A DNA stretch of 17,604 nucleotides, from assembly GCA_009695405.1 (NCBI GenBank), contig SIAZ01000040.1, positions 1-17,604 of the forward strand, in the 5' to 3' direction. The stretch comes from Pedosphaera sp. Lineage in GTDB: Bacteria; Verrucomicrobiota; Verrucomicrobiia; Limisphaerales; UBA9464. A program made the translations under genes and the position numbers. Positions within the stretch are counted from its first letter, which is position 1. Every line of letters begins with the position of its first letter. Below are positions 6,633 to 14,634 of the stretch, piece after piece. The notes under the pieces are model-generated. The model was not told the origin of the DNA. It made no database searches and saw only the letters and a program-made list of their open reading frames with translations.

Positions 6633-7730
6633 ATGGCAGACGCTCCTCCTCCAAGTGGAAATCTCCGCGTCAATAACGCTCCGCTCTCGGCGGATGACGC
6701 ATCGAGTCAGGCCCTATCCGAAGCGCTCGGCAGCAGCCTCCTCTTCATCCGTCTTCTCGGCGTTTTGCTGATCGGCGCTTTCCTTTTCTCCTGCGTCTTC
6801 ACGGTTAATCCCAATGAAGTCGCGATCGTGCTGCGTTTCGGCAAACCTGTCGGCGAAGATCGCGCCATGGTTCGTACTAATGGACTTCACTTTGCGCTCC
6901 CCTATCCGGTCGATGAAATTGTCCGTATTGGGGTCGGTGAATCCAAGGTCGTTCGAGCTTCCCGTGCTTGGTATGCCATCGATCCTTCAGTCGAAGCCAC
7001 TGGTAATACTGAGGCGCCGGTCATCGCACAACTCAGCCCCGCTTCCGATGGCCATGTTATCACTGCCGATGGTAATATTCTCCATGTACGTGCCTCAATG
7101 CGCTACCGGATTAGTGATCCAATCGCATACGCATTCCGTTTCTCGTCCGCCTCAAATATTATCGAGAATTCACTTAACAACGCGATCCAATGGTCTTCGG
7201 TTCGGTTTAAAGCCGATGATATGATTCACAAGGATGTCGCTGGCTTCCGCGATTCAATACGCCGAAGGGTAGCAGAGGTCCTTGATCGGACCAAATTAGG
7301 CGTCACCATTGAAACTTTGGACGTCGAACGGGCCGCACCGGGTTTCGTCAAAGAATACTTCGACGCTGTAATTACCGCCGAACAAGACCGAAGCAAGCTC
7401 ATCAATACGGCCGAGGGCGAATACGATCGAGTGACTCGGGAAGCTGAGGGCGAGGCAAAACGGGTCGTCGCTCAAGGCGAAGCCGCTGCGAACCAACTCG
7501 TTCAGTCCATCAAGGCCGAGGCCACTTTCTTTCAGGATCAACTGGCCACCTATCGACAAAATCCAGGTCTCTTTCGTGATCGACTTCGGGTTGAAGCCAT
7601 TACTCGTATTCTGACGAATACAACCGATAAATTCTTCCTCCCCTCTCGCTCAGATGGCGATCGTCGGGAAGTCCGAATCAATATCAACCGGGAACCCATT
7701 ACCCCGAAGAAGCCTGAGCTAGGCCGTTGA
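6633..7730 (+). CDS. hflK: HflK-type SPFH protein (protease modulator)
   Basis: A 365-residue protein. A short Pro/Ser-rich cytoplasmic N-terminus is followed by one transmembrane helix (about 36-58) and the band 7 domain starting NPNEVAIVLRFGKPVGED (59-76). The C-terminal helical part contains AEGEYDRVTREAEGEAKR and the HflK tail pattern YRQNPGLFRDRLRVEAI. Size and architecture fit HflK better than the 630-residue paralogue upstream. It probably forms the hetero-oligomer with HflC, four bases upstream. An insert near 113-130 between strands of the band 7 domain is a local feature. No Shine-Dalgarno sequence precedes the ATG, so translational coupling to hflC is likely. Confidence 0.9.
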   Translation: MADAPPPSGNLRVNNAPLSADDASSQALSEALGSSLLFIRLLGVLLIGAFLFSCVFTVNPNEVAIVLRFGKPVGEDRAMVRTNGLHFALPYPVDEIVRIGVGESKVVRASRAWYAIDPSVEATGNTEAPVIAQLSPASDGHVITADGNILHVRASMRYRISDPIAYAFRFSSASNIIENSLNNAIQWSSVRFKADDMIHKDVAGFRDSIRRRVAEVLDRTKLGVTIETLDVERAAPGFVKEYFDAVITAEQDRSKLINTAEGEYDRVTREAEGEAKRVVAQGEAAANQLVQSIKAEATFFQDQLATYRQNPGLFRDRLRVEAITRILTNTTDKFFLPSRSDGDRREVRININREPITPKKPELGR

Positions 7731-7780
7731 TCCTCTCTCTTTAAAGCCCTTTCCAGCACTCCCTACCGCTTCACTGCCCT

Positions 7781-9832
7781 ATGCAAGTCACGAGCCTCCT
7801 CAGTATTGATGACGACGCCAAAAAAAACGCGGATTGTGCCGATTGCGGGCATGACCACGGTGGCCTCGACCATTCGCACACCCATACGAAGCTTTCTACC
7901 ACACTGATCGGACTCATCTTTGTCCTCAATTCATTCGCGGTAGACTGGCTTTTCCTCCGTGGCACTACCGTGGCCGCTTTCAGTGCAATGATTGGAGCGA
8001 TCATTCTTGGTACCCCGATTATGATAGTGGCTTTCAAAGATCTGCGGAAAGGACTGCTTTCCATCAATGAATTAGTGGCTCTCGGTGTGCTTGCTTGCGC
8101 TGTTTCTGGAAATTATGGCATGCGCGGCGAAGGTTCTAGCCTAGCGGGCGGCTTTCAAACGGCGGGTATCGTCGCCTTCTTCATGTTACTCGGCGAAATT
8201 ATTGAGACCCGCACCGCTGCCGGTGCTCGGGCTTCCATCCAATCCCTTATCAAACTCACCCCAACCAAAGCGCGTCGCCTCGCTGACGGTCGTGAAACAG
8301 AGGTGCCCGCCGCCGAACTAAAAGTTGGCGATGTCCTCCGAATCCGCCCTGGTGACAACATTGCCGCCGATGGGTTGATCGTCTCCGGGCAGGGTTCAAT
8401 TAACCAAGCCAATATCACAGGTGAATCGCTTCCAGTGGACAAATCGGTTGGTGAACAAGTCTTCGCTGGCACCATCAATATGAACGGTCTTCTCGAGGTT
8501 AAGGTAACTAAGGCAGGTCAGGATACCACTCTCGGTCGTGTCCGCGATCTCATCCTTGCCGCCGAGAAAACAAAGCTGCCTTTTATGCGCATTATTGATC
8601 AATATATGCGCTACTATACCCCTCTGGTTTTGATCATCGCCGCACTCGTTTGGGCCTTCACCAAGGATCTTGATCGCGTCATCACCATCCTCATTGTCGC
8701 CTGCCCTTGCGCTTTCATTCTTGCGACTCCAACCGCAATGGTTGCTGCGCTCAGCGCTGCAGCTCGTCTCGGTATTCTTGTCAAAAATATTGCCGATCTC
8801 GAAGCCGCTGCCCGTATTACTGCTTTTGTCTTCGATAAAACAGGAACTTTGACTACCGGCAAACTTGCTGTCAGTCGACTGAATCCGATCGGCGATATTC
8901 TCCCCGCTGAACTTCTCCGTTGCGCCGCGAGTGCAGAACAGTTTTCCACTCACCCCACGGCTCGTGCTGTCACCGCACTCGCCATCGAAGCCGGAATCCC
9001 ACTCACCGACGCCAAAGACTTTCGCGAATCCGCTGGCAAAGGAGTTTCCGCTCGCATTGGTACCCAACAAATACTCGTTGGACGCCCTGCTTTCCTCAAA
9101 GACTCTGGTGTTGCTGGCGATCTTTTCGCCTCGGTTGACCTCGACGAAACCGCTGGGTTCAGTCTTCTCTTTATTGCACGTGACGGTATCTGTATTGGAT
9201 GGATTGGTCTTCAGGATCAAACCCGCCCCGAAGCCGCTGGGGCTCTCAAGGAACTTCGCGAAGCGGGTATCCAACGTATCACGATGGTGAGTGGTGATCG
9301 GAAGCCCGTGGCAGAACGGGTCGCTCGTGAAATCGGGGTCCCTGAGGTGGTCGCCGAGTGCTTGCCTCAGGATAAAGTCGAGTTTGTCCGCCAAACTAAG
9401 GCGAAGGGGCACCGAGTCGCGGTGATTGGCGACGGTGTGAATGACGCTCCAGCACTTGCTGCGGGCGATATCAGCATCGCTATGGGTGCTGCCGGAAGTG
9501 AAGTGGCAATTAATTCTGCCACCATTGCCCTAATGAATAGTGATCTTCGCCGCCTCCCCTTCCTGATCAAACTTAGCCGTATGGCGCGCAGTGTCATCAA
9601 TCAGAATCTCCTCTTCGGCGTCCTCTTTATCATCGTGGGTCTCGGAGCAGCTTCATTTGGCTACCTCAACCCTATCGTGGCCGCAATCCTGCATAACGTC
9701 GGATCGCTCTTCGTCGTCTTTAATAGCGCAAGATTGGTTCGTCAAGGTGAGGAATTAGAACCGTTTATTCAGACTGCTTCTCCAACAGTTCCACCTCCAC
9801 CCTCTGTCCATCTAGAACTGCAGACCGCCTGA
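7781..9832 (+). CDS. P1B-type heavy-metal translocating P-type ATPase
   Basis: A 683-residue metal-exporting ATPase of the inner membrane. It has TGES (213-216) in the actuator domain, the transmembrane metal site C308-P309-C310, the phosphorylation site D352 in DKTGTLT, the P1B-specific H391-P392, and GDGVNDAP (550-557). The N-terminus has no HMA domain; instead a short Cys/His cluster (C19, C22, H24, H26, H31, H33, H35) could bind metal. CPC occurs in Cu+ and Zn/Cd/Pb pumps. The last membrane segment reads LHNVGSLFVVFN, closer to the Zn/Cd class than to CopA, but with Asn639 where that class usually has an acidic residue, so the metal is uncertain. It is 50 bp after hflK and 46 bp before the next ABC gene, with pyrimidine-rich leaders on both. 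Confidence 0.93.
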   Translation: MQVTSLLSIDDDAKKNADCADCGHDHGGLDHSHTHTKLSTTLIGLIFVLNSFAVDWLFLRGTTVAAFSAMIGAIILGTPIMIVAFKDLRKGLLSINELVALGVLACAVSGNYGMRGEGSSLAGGFQTAGIVAFFMLLGEIIETRTAAGARASIQSLIKLTPTKARRLADGRETEVPAAELKVGDVLRIRPGDNIAADGLIVSGQGSINQANITGESLPVDKSVGEQVFAGTINMNGLLEVKVTKAGQDTTLGRVRDLILAAEKTKLPFMRIIDQYMRYYTPLVLIIAALVWAFTKDLDRVITILIVACPCAFILATPTAMVAALSAAARLGILVKNIADLEAAARITAFVFDKTGTLTTGKLAVSRLNPIGDILPAELLRCAASAEQFSTHPTARAVTALAIEAGIPLTDAKDFRESAGKGVSARIGTQQILVGRPAFLKDSGVAGDLFASVDLDETAGFSLLFIARDGICIGWIGLQDQTRPEAAGALKELREAGIQRITMVSGDRKPVAERVAREIGVPEVVAECLPQDKVEFVRQTKAKGHRVAVIGDGVNDAPALAAGDISIAMGAAGSEVAINSATIALMNSDLRRLPFLIKLSRMARSVINQNLLFGVLFIIVGLGAASFGYLNPIVAAILHNVGSLFVVFNSARLVRQGEELEPFIQTASPTVPPPPSVHLELQTA

Positions 9833-9878
9833 TTCGTTCGCTTTCCAAGGCTCTCCGCCTTTGCTCAACTTCTTGCCG

Positions 9879-11102
9879 ATGATCCCTAACTCAACACTCG
9901 CCGGACGTGTCACCGATCCTACGGCTTCTCCTGAGATCGTCGTTCGTGCGACTGGACTTACCAAGGTCTTTAAGGATTTCTGGGGGCGGCCCAAGGCGCG
10001 GGCCGTCGACAATGTCGACTTTGAAATCCGCCGCGGCGAGGTCTTTGGTCTTCTCGGTCCCAATGGCTCAGGGAAATCAACGACGATCAAAATGATCCTC
10101 GGTTTGTTGTATCCCACGAAGGGACACATTTCTGTCTTCGGCAACTCACCGCGAGATGTCGCGACTAAATCACGGATCGGTTATCTGCCTGAGGAAAGCT
10201 ATCTATACCGATTCCTCAATCCCAGCGAGACCTTGGACTTCTTCGGAAGTCTCTTCAAAATTGAGAGTACTGAACGTCGGAATCGTGCGGAGCAATTGAT
10301 CGAAATGGTGGGCCTTAATCAGGCTCGCACTCGCACTGTTGGCGAGTTCTCCAAAGGCATGCAACGCCGTATGGGCCTCGCTCAAGCCCTGATTAACGAT
10401 CCAGACTTGATCATACTCGACGAACCAACCGCCGGACTAGATCCGCTCGGATGTCGGGAAGTCAAAGACCTCATTCTAGCCTTAGCACGTCGGGGCAAAA
10501 CCATTATCCTCTCCAGTCATCTGCTGAGCGATGTCGAGGATGTTTGCGATCGCGCGGTCATTTATTATGGAGGGCGTATTCAAGCGCAAGGACCGCTGCA
10601 GGAACTCCTCGCTCGCCCCGATTCCGTTCGCTTCACCAGTCCTGTCCTCTCCCGTGAATTGACTGAAAGAGTCATCGCTTTAATCCGCTCAGAAGCGGGT
10701 GACAAAGTGCGAATCGAGAATCCGACTCAAAATCTTGAGTCTTATTTTCTTGGGGTCGTTGAGGCCGCTCGGAAGCAGGCGGAAACCAGTGGTGCCACCA
10801 GCGGTAATCGAGTGGCCGAATACTTGCGTGGCGATTCAGAATCAGCTGGGGTGCAAACTGATGCTGTTCTGAGTCGATTAACTCGTGCTTCGGAAACTTT
10901 GGCTCCCAATGTCATTGAAAGCTCCTTGCCCCCAGAACCAACCGCAGAGTCTCGACTGGCTTCGCTCACCCGTCCCGAATCTGCAACCGTAGATTCACCG
11001 ATCAACACCGGCCCTGCCCCAACCCACGAGCCGACCGCTGCTCCGGTCGATTTATCCAAGGCGAATGAACGCCTCTCCGGTTTGCTCAACGGAAAGAAGT
11101 GA
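9879..11102 (+). CDS. ABC transporter ATP-binding protein (NosF/CcmA type) with long C-terminal tail
   Basis: A 407-residue ATPase of the ABC-2 exporter class. It has Walker A GPNGSGKST (60-68), signature FSKGMQ (157-162) as is usual for this class, Walker B LIILDE (177-182) followed by PTAGLDPLG, and switch H214 in SSHLLSDVE. The ATPase core with its C-terminal subdomain ends near residue 295. A tail of about 110 residues follows, rich in Ser, Thr, Ala, Pro and Glu, with three short related helices ending in ERLSGLLNG. Family members are usually 240-320 residues. ATG 9879 is preferred over an in-frame TTG at 9861. It lies 6 bp upstream of a permease gene, its obvious partner; the NosY-like permease at 2766-3725 could be a second one. 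Confidence 0.92.
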   Translation: MIPNSTLAGRVTDPTASPEIVVRATGLTKVFKDFWGRPKARAVDNVDFEIRRGEVFGLLGPNGSGKSTTIKMILGLLYPTKGHISVFGNSPRDVATKSRIGYLPEESYLYRFLNPSETLDFFGSLFKIESTERRNRAEQLIEMVGLNQARTRTVGEFSKGMQRRMGLAQALINDPDLIILDEPTAGLDPLGCREVKDLILALARRGKTIILSSHLLSDVEDVCDRAVIYYGGRIQAQGPLQELLARPDSVRFTSPVLSRELTERVIALIRSEAGDKVRIENPTQNLESYFLGVVEAARKQAETSGATSGNRVAEYLRGDSESAGVQTDAVLSRLTRASETLAPNVIESSLPPEPTAESRLASLTRPESATVDSPINTGPAPTHEPTAAPVDLSKANERLSGLLNGKK

Positions 11103-11108
11103 ATTGGA

Positions 11109-12917
11109 ATGACTCGTCACTTCGAAATCTACCGAAATTCTGAGCGACAGATGCTGGCTCTGCCCCTCGGCTTTTCTTGGTACGCCGCGTCGCTCGATTG
11201 GATCTGGACCCTTTGGCTTCGTCTCTGGGATGTCAGCTTCCTCCTCTTGGTTATAAATGCGATCAGCACGGCTTTACTTTACGCTAATAAGACAGGCTGG
11301 AAATCCTATCTCGCCAGCCAACTCTTTCAAGGGCTCGTCCTCGGCTTCGCCGCACGACGTTTTCGAGAACTGTCTGCCGAACGTCGTGGCTATTCGTACC
11401 TCTGCACTCTTTCCGCAAAAAATAGGGCAGATGCCATCGCCAAAGTACTTCAAGTCGGTGGCGAACCGCTGACAGAATGGCGCGCACGCCATATCACTGG
11501 GGTCCCCGATTTTGCCCCAAAATCTCTCCGACCACTTTTGGCTGTCGCCCATCTCACACTCCGAGCCGCCTTCCGCTACCGCTTAGTCGTTACTTTGCTC
11601 ACTCTTCTGGTTTCGGTGGTTTTTATTCTACCTGGGGTTATCCGGCACGACGGTTCCGCTCAAGGCTTCACCCAGATTCTTATCACCTACACACTGGGTA
11701 TTATTACCGCTCTCCTCGGCTTCACAACCCTCTGGATTGCCTGCGGTACGCTCGCTCGGGATATTGAAGAAATGCAGTTATTCTTGGTCGCCTCAAAACC
11801 GGTGGATCGTTGGCAAATCTGGCTCGGCAAATGGATCGGTATTATGATCCTTAACTTGGGTATGTTGGCGATCTCTGGGTCCGTTGCTTTTGGTCTCCTT
11901 CAGCTCCGTACGAGCGAACTCTCTCCCTCTCAGCAAAAGAAATTACGCGAAGAGGTACTGGTGGCTCGCTCGGGGGTCCGTGAACCAGCCGCTGATCTTC
12001 GTGGCGATATCGAGAAAATATTGACCGAACGAATGAAGGACCCTGCCGTCGCAGGTCTGGACAAAGCCTACGTCCGCAAACAAGTCGAGGAAGCCGTCCG
12101 CGCCCGTCAGCAAGTGGTTCCATCCGGAATGCTGCGTCGATGGATTGTCGATCTTGGCCCAGATGCTCGTGTTCGGCTGAAGGACAAACCGCTTTTCATC
12201 CGAGTTAAATTCTTTACCAGTCAGTATAACTCTGAGGGAACCGTCTATCCGGCATCTTGGGAAATCGGCCCTCCTGAGGGTCGCCGTTATCGTCTAGAAA
12301 ACTCACTACCCGCAGAATCCTTTGTCGAGTTTAGTTTGGACCCACGTCTTTCCTACGATTTAATCGATGCTTCTGGAAAACTCGCCGTTGACTTCCAAAA
12401 TTGGAATCAACAACCGCTTCTTTTCCCGCTCGATGACGGAATGGAGATACTGTTTCACGATGGTAGTTTCGAGGTTAATTACGCTCGGGGTCTCTTGATT
12501 ATTGCCTTCTGGCTCGGCCTCCTCACCGCTGTGGGACTCGCTTGTTCAAGCTTTCTCTCCTTCCCTGTCGCCTCATTTTGCTCCATCGCGCTCCTCATTC
12601 TCGGACTCTCTGGCGGCACTCTCAAACAGGTTGTAGAACAGGGGGGCATCATCGGAGTCAGTAGTGAAAGTGGCACGGTCATTTCCCCAAGCCTTCTGAA
12701 TTCTCTAAGCGTGATTGTCTACGGCAACGCCAAAGCTCTCATCGATCAAGTGACAGGGTATTCGCCTGTCTCTAGTCTCAGTACTGGGCGAAGCATCACT
12801 GGATCCGAACTCCTTCGCGCTTTCCTGATCATTAATGTCCTTGTCGGCGGATCGATTTCTGCTCTCGGGATGCTTATTCTTACTCGACGGGAACTGGCCG
12901 CCCCAACTCGATTCTGA
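11109..12917 (+). CDS. ABC-2 type permease with large extracytoplasmic domain
   Basis: A 602-residue inner-membrane protein. An N-terminal region (1-150) with one or two weak hydrophobic segments precedes the ABC-2 core: hydrophobic segments near 158-178, 188-212 and 242-264, and three more near 460-480, 484-503 and 571-591. Between 216 and 244 is the coupling-loop motif A-R-D-I-E-E-M, then ASKPVDRWQIWLGKWIG, the counterpart of the loop in the permease at 2766-3725. About 195 residues (266-459) between two membrane segments form a soluble, probably periplasmic domain with a charged helical first part and a beta-rich second part. It follows its ATPase gene by 6 bp and overlaps the next gene by one base (TGATG). 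The substrate is unknown. Confidence 0.85.
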   Translation: MTRHFEIYRNSERQMLALPLGFSWYAASLDWIWTLWLRLWDVSFLLLVINAISTALLYANKTGWKSYLASQLFQGLVLGFAARRFRELSAERRGYSYLCTLSAKNRADAIAKVLQVGGEPLTEWRARHITGVPDFAPKSLRPLLAVAHLTLRAAFRYRLVVTLLTLLVSVVFILPGVIRHDGSAQGFTQILITYTLGIITALLGFTTLWIACGTLARDIEEMQLFLVASKPVDRWQIWLGKWIGIMILNLGMLAISGSVAFGLLQLRTSELSPSQQKKLREEVLVARSGVREPAADLRGDIEKILTERMKDPAVAGLDKAYVRKQVEEAVRARQQVVPSGMLRRWIVDLGPDARVRLKDKPLFIRVKFFTSQYNSEGTVYPASWEIGPPEGRRYRLENSLPAESFVEFSLDPRLSYDLIDASGKLAVDFQNWNQQPLLFPLDDGMEILFHDGSFEVNYARGLLIIAFWLGLLTAVGLACSSFLSFPVASFCSIALLILGLSGGTLKQVVEQGGIIGVSSESGTVISPSLLNSLSVIVYGNAKALIDQVTGYSPVSSLSTGRSITGSELLRAFLIINVLVGGSISALGMLILTRRELAAPTRF

Positions 12918-14383
12918 TGACTGTGCGCAAGGCCATTCTACTGCTGATACTACTAGTGTCACTGATTGCTTCTCATTTCAGTCAAGCAATCCTCAATCGT
13001 AATCGAGAAAATTTAGGTCTGACTCGAACCGCGATTATCAGTAACGCACCTCCCATTCTCGCATTTACCACAGTTGCTTTGGGAGGCTTCCGAGGGCTTA
13101 TCGCTAATACTCTCTGGATCCGCACCACCGAATTACAAGAGGACGGCAAATATTTTGAAGCGGTCCAACTCGCCGATTGGATCACCAAACTCCAACCTCA
13201 TTTCACCACGGTCTGGGTTCATCAAGCTTGGAATATGGCCTACAATATTTCGGTCAAATTTCCTGATCCCGAAGATCGTTGGCTTTGGGTTCAAAGAGGT
13301 ATCGAACTTCTCCGAGACGAAGGCATGCGCTACAATCCCCACGAGGTAATGATGTACCGGGAGTTAGGTTGGATTTTTCAACATAAAATGGGGGCCTACC
13401 TTGATGATGCTCATCTCACCTACAAAGCCCGATGGGCCCAACGTATGGAAGAAGTTCTGCCCGGCGGTCGACCCGATTACTCAACTCTCCTTCAACCCTC
13501 CACTCTCGAGGCCACCAATCGACTGAACGCTCTCGTTAATCGCTATAAACTGGTGCCGCCTATCATGAAGGAAATCGACGAACGCTACGGTCCTCTTGAA
13601 TGGCGTCTTCCTGAATCGCATGCCGTTTACTGGGCCTACCGCGGTCTCACCGAAGCAAAAAAAGAAAGTGATCGCGCCCCACTACGGCGGGTGGTTTTTC
13701 AATCAATGCTCACTAGTTTCCAACGGGGTCGTATTCTAACCAATATCGCCACCCGAACAGTCGAACTTGGCCCCAATCTTAATATTGTCGCCAACACTAG
13801 CCGAGCCTATGAAGACATGATCGCTGCCGATGAAAAACTCGGAGATCATTTCGCTAAAGGTCACAAGAATTTCCTCCGTGATGCTGTCTACTTTCTTTAC
13901 ACCGCCAATCGCGAAAAGGAAGCCGCTCAATGGTGGGCTTACTGCAAGAAAAAGTACGGTGATCAATTGGCAGAACAATTGAACATGACCGTCGAACAGT
14001 TTGCTATCGATCGTGTCAGCGAAGACGTCAATGAGACCTCGCCCGATCGCATTAAAGCCGTGGTCACTGGACTTCTAACTCAAGGCTTCATTGCCATGGC
14101 TAACAGCGACGATGATCGAGGGGAATCTCTGCTGCGGTTTGCCACAAAGGTCTACACTAATTACGATGAGCGTACTTCCAACAAAAGCATGCGACAACGG
14201 GTTCCTATTGCTCCCTTGAATGATCTAAAATTAGATGTCCTTCGTGATCTTCTTCAGCCTAACCCCGAGGTAAATCCAGAGTTTCAGGCAGGATTACGCA
14301 CCCGTTTAAATCTCCCAACCATGTTTGGGATGCCCACGGCGGCCACGACCAACAAAGCGCCGATTATTCCTTTCCGTCGTTAA
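12917..14383 (+). CDS. Membrane-anchored helical-repeat (TPR-like) protein, conserved hypothetical
   Basis: A 488-residue protein with an N-terminal signal anchor (about 5-23), a second moderately hydrophobic stretch (44-66) and then a mostly alpha-helical soluble part. Residues 65-180, with repeated W/Y-rich helices such as KYFEAVQLADWITKLQP and HQAWNMAYNIS, look like TPR-type helical hairpins. I recall similar sequences as conserved hypothetical proteins of PVC bacteria but know of no assigned function. The start codon overlaps the stop of the permease gene (TGATG), which implies translational coupling, so it is probably an accessory subunit of that ABC system on the periplasmic face. It is the last gene of the run, followed by a 251-bp gap. 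Confidence 0.75.
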   Translation: MTVRKAILLLILLVSLIASHFSQAILNRNRENLGLTRTAIISNAPPILAFTTVALGGFRGLIANTLWIRTTELQEDGKYFEAVQLADWITKLQPHFTTVWVHQAWNMAYNISVKFPDPEDRWLWVQRGIELLRDEGMRYNPHEVMMYRELGWIFQHKMGAYLDDAHLTYKARWAQRMEEVLPGGRPDYSTLLQPSTLEATNRLNALVNRYKLVPPIMKEIDERYGPLEWRLPESHAVYWAYRGLTEAKKESDRAPLRRVVFQSMLTSFQRGRILTNIATRTVELGPNLNIVANTSRAYEDMIAADEKLGDHFAKGHKNFLRDAVYFLYTANREKEAAQWWAYCKKKYGDQLAEQLNMTVEQFAIDRVSEDVNETSPDRIKAVVTGLLTQGFIAMANSDDDRGESLLRFATKVYTNYDERTSNKSMRQRVPIAPLNDLKLDVLRDLLQPNPEVNPEFQAGLRTRLNLPTMFGMPTAATTNKAPIIPFRR

Positions 14384-14634
14384 CTTTGCCCCGTCTCTTC
14401 TAGGCGTCAGGAAAAGTTTCGCTTGCCAGATATCGCTGTAATGCTGTCCCTGGCCCAAGGAATAGATGATCATATTAGCCCACGGAGTCTTCGATAGGAT
14501 CGACAAACTAAATCGCTCCAGTTCTAAGGCTATCAATCGCTCGAATGCGACTGGGAAAATCAGCTACTCGAGCCAATTCACACTCAATCAACGTGGATCT
14601 TTAACTTTTCTATGATTCCCTTACCCTGAGGAAA
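14384..14634 (+). promoter_or_regulatory. Intergenic region upstream of the phosphohexomutase gene
   Basis: A 251-bp gap with no recognised gene. It should contain the end of the long transcript and the promoter of the mutase gene. TATGAT at 14611-14616 resembles a -10 box but has no convincing -35 at the right distance. GAGG (14628-14631) ends three bases before the ATG and is the best Shine-Dalgarno-like site of the window, though closely spaced. No clear intrinsic terminator was found. Confidence 0.3.

Noticed and set aside
5765..6673. 302-codon open frame on the minus strand, antisense to hflC
   Set aside because: The plus strand encodes a clear HflC with intact domains. The antisense product is Phe/Leu/Asn-rich without recognisable motifs and is a codon-use shadow.
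8396..9412. 338-codon open frame on the minus strand, antisense to the P-type ATPase
   Set aside because: It overlaps the conserved catalytic core of the ATPase. Its translation is low-complexity (Ser/Asn/Gly/Asp-rich) and matches no family I know.
9861..9878. TTG start adding six residues to the ABC ATPase
   Set aside because: The ATG at 9879 is a stronger start, and the added residues lie in the pyrimidine-rich leader with no ribosome-binding site.
14306..14536. 76-codon minus-strand frame overlapping the end of the TPR gene and the gap
   Set aside because: It overlaps the end of a convincing gene in antisense, and the product has no recognisable features.
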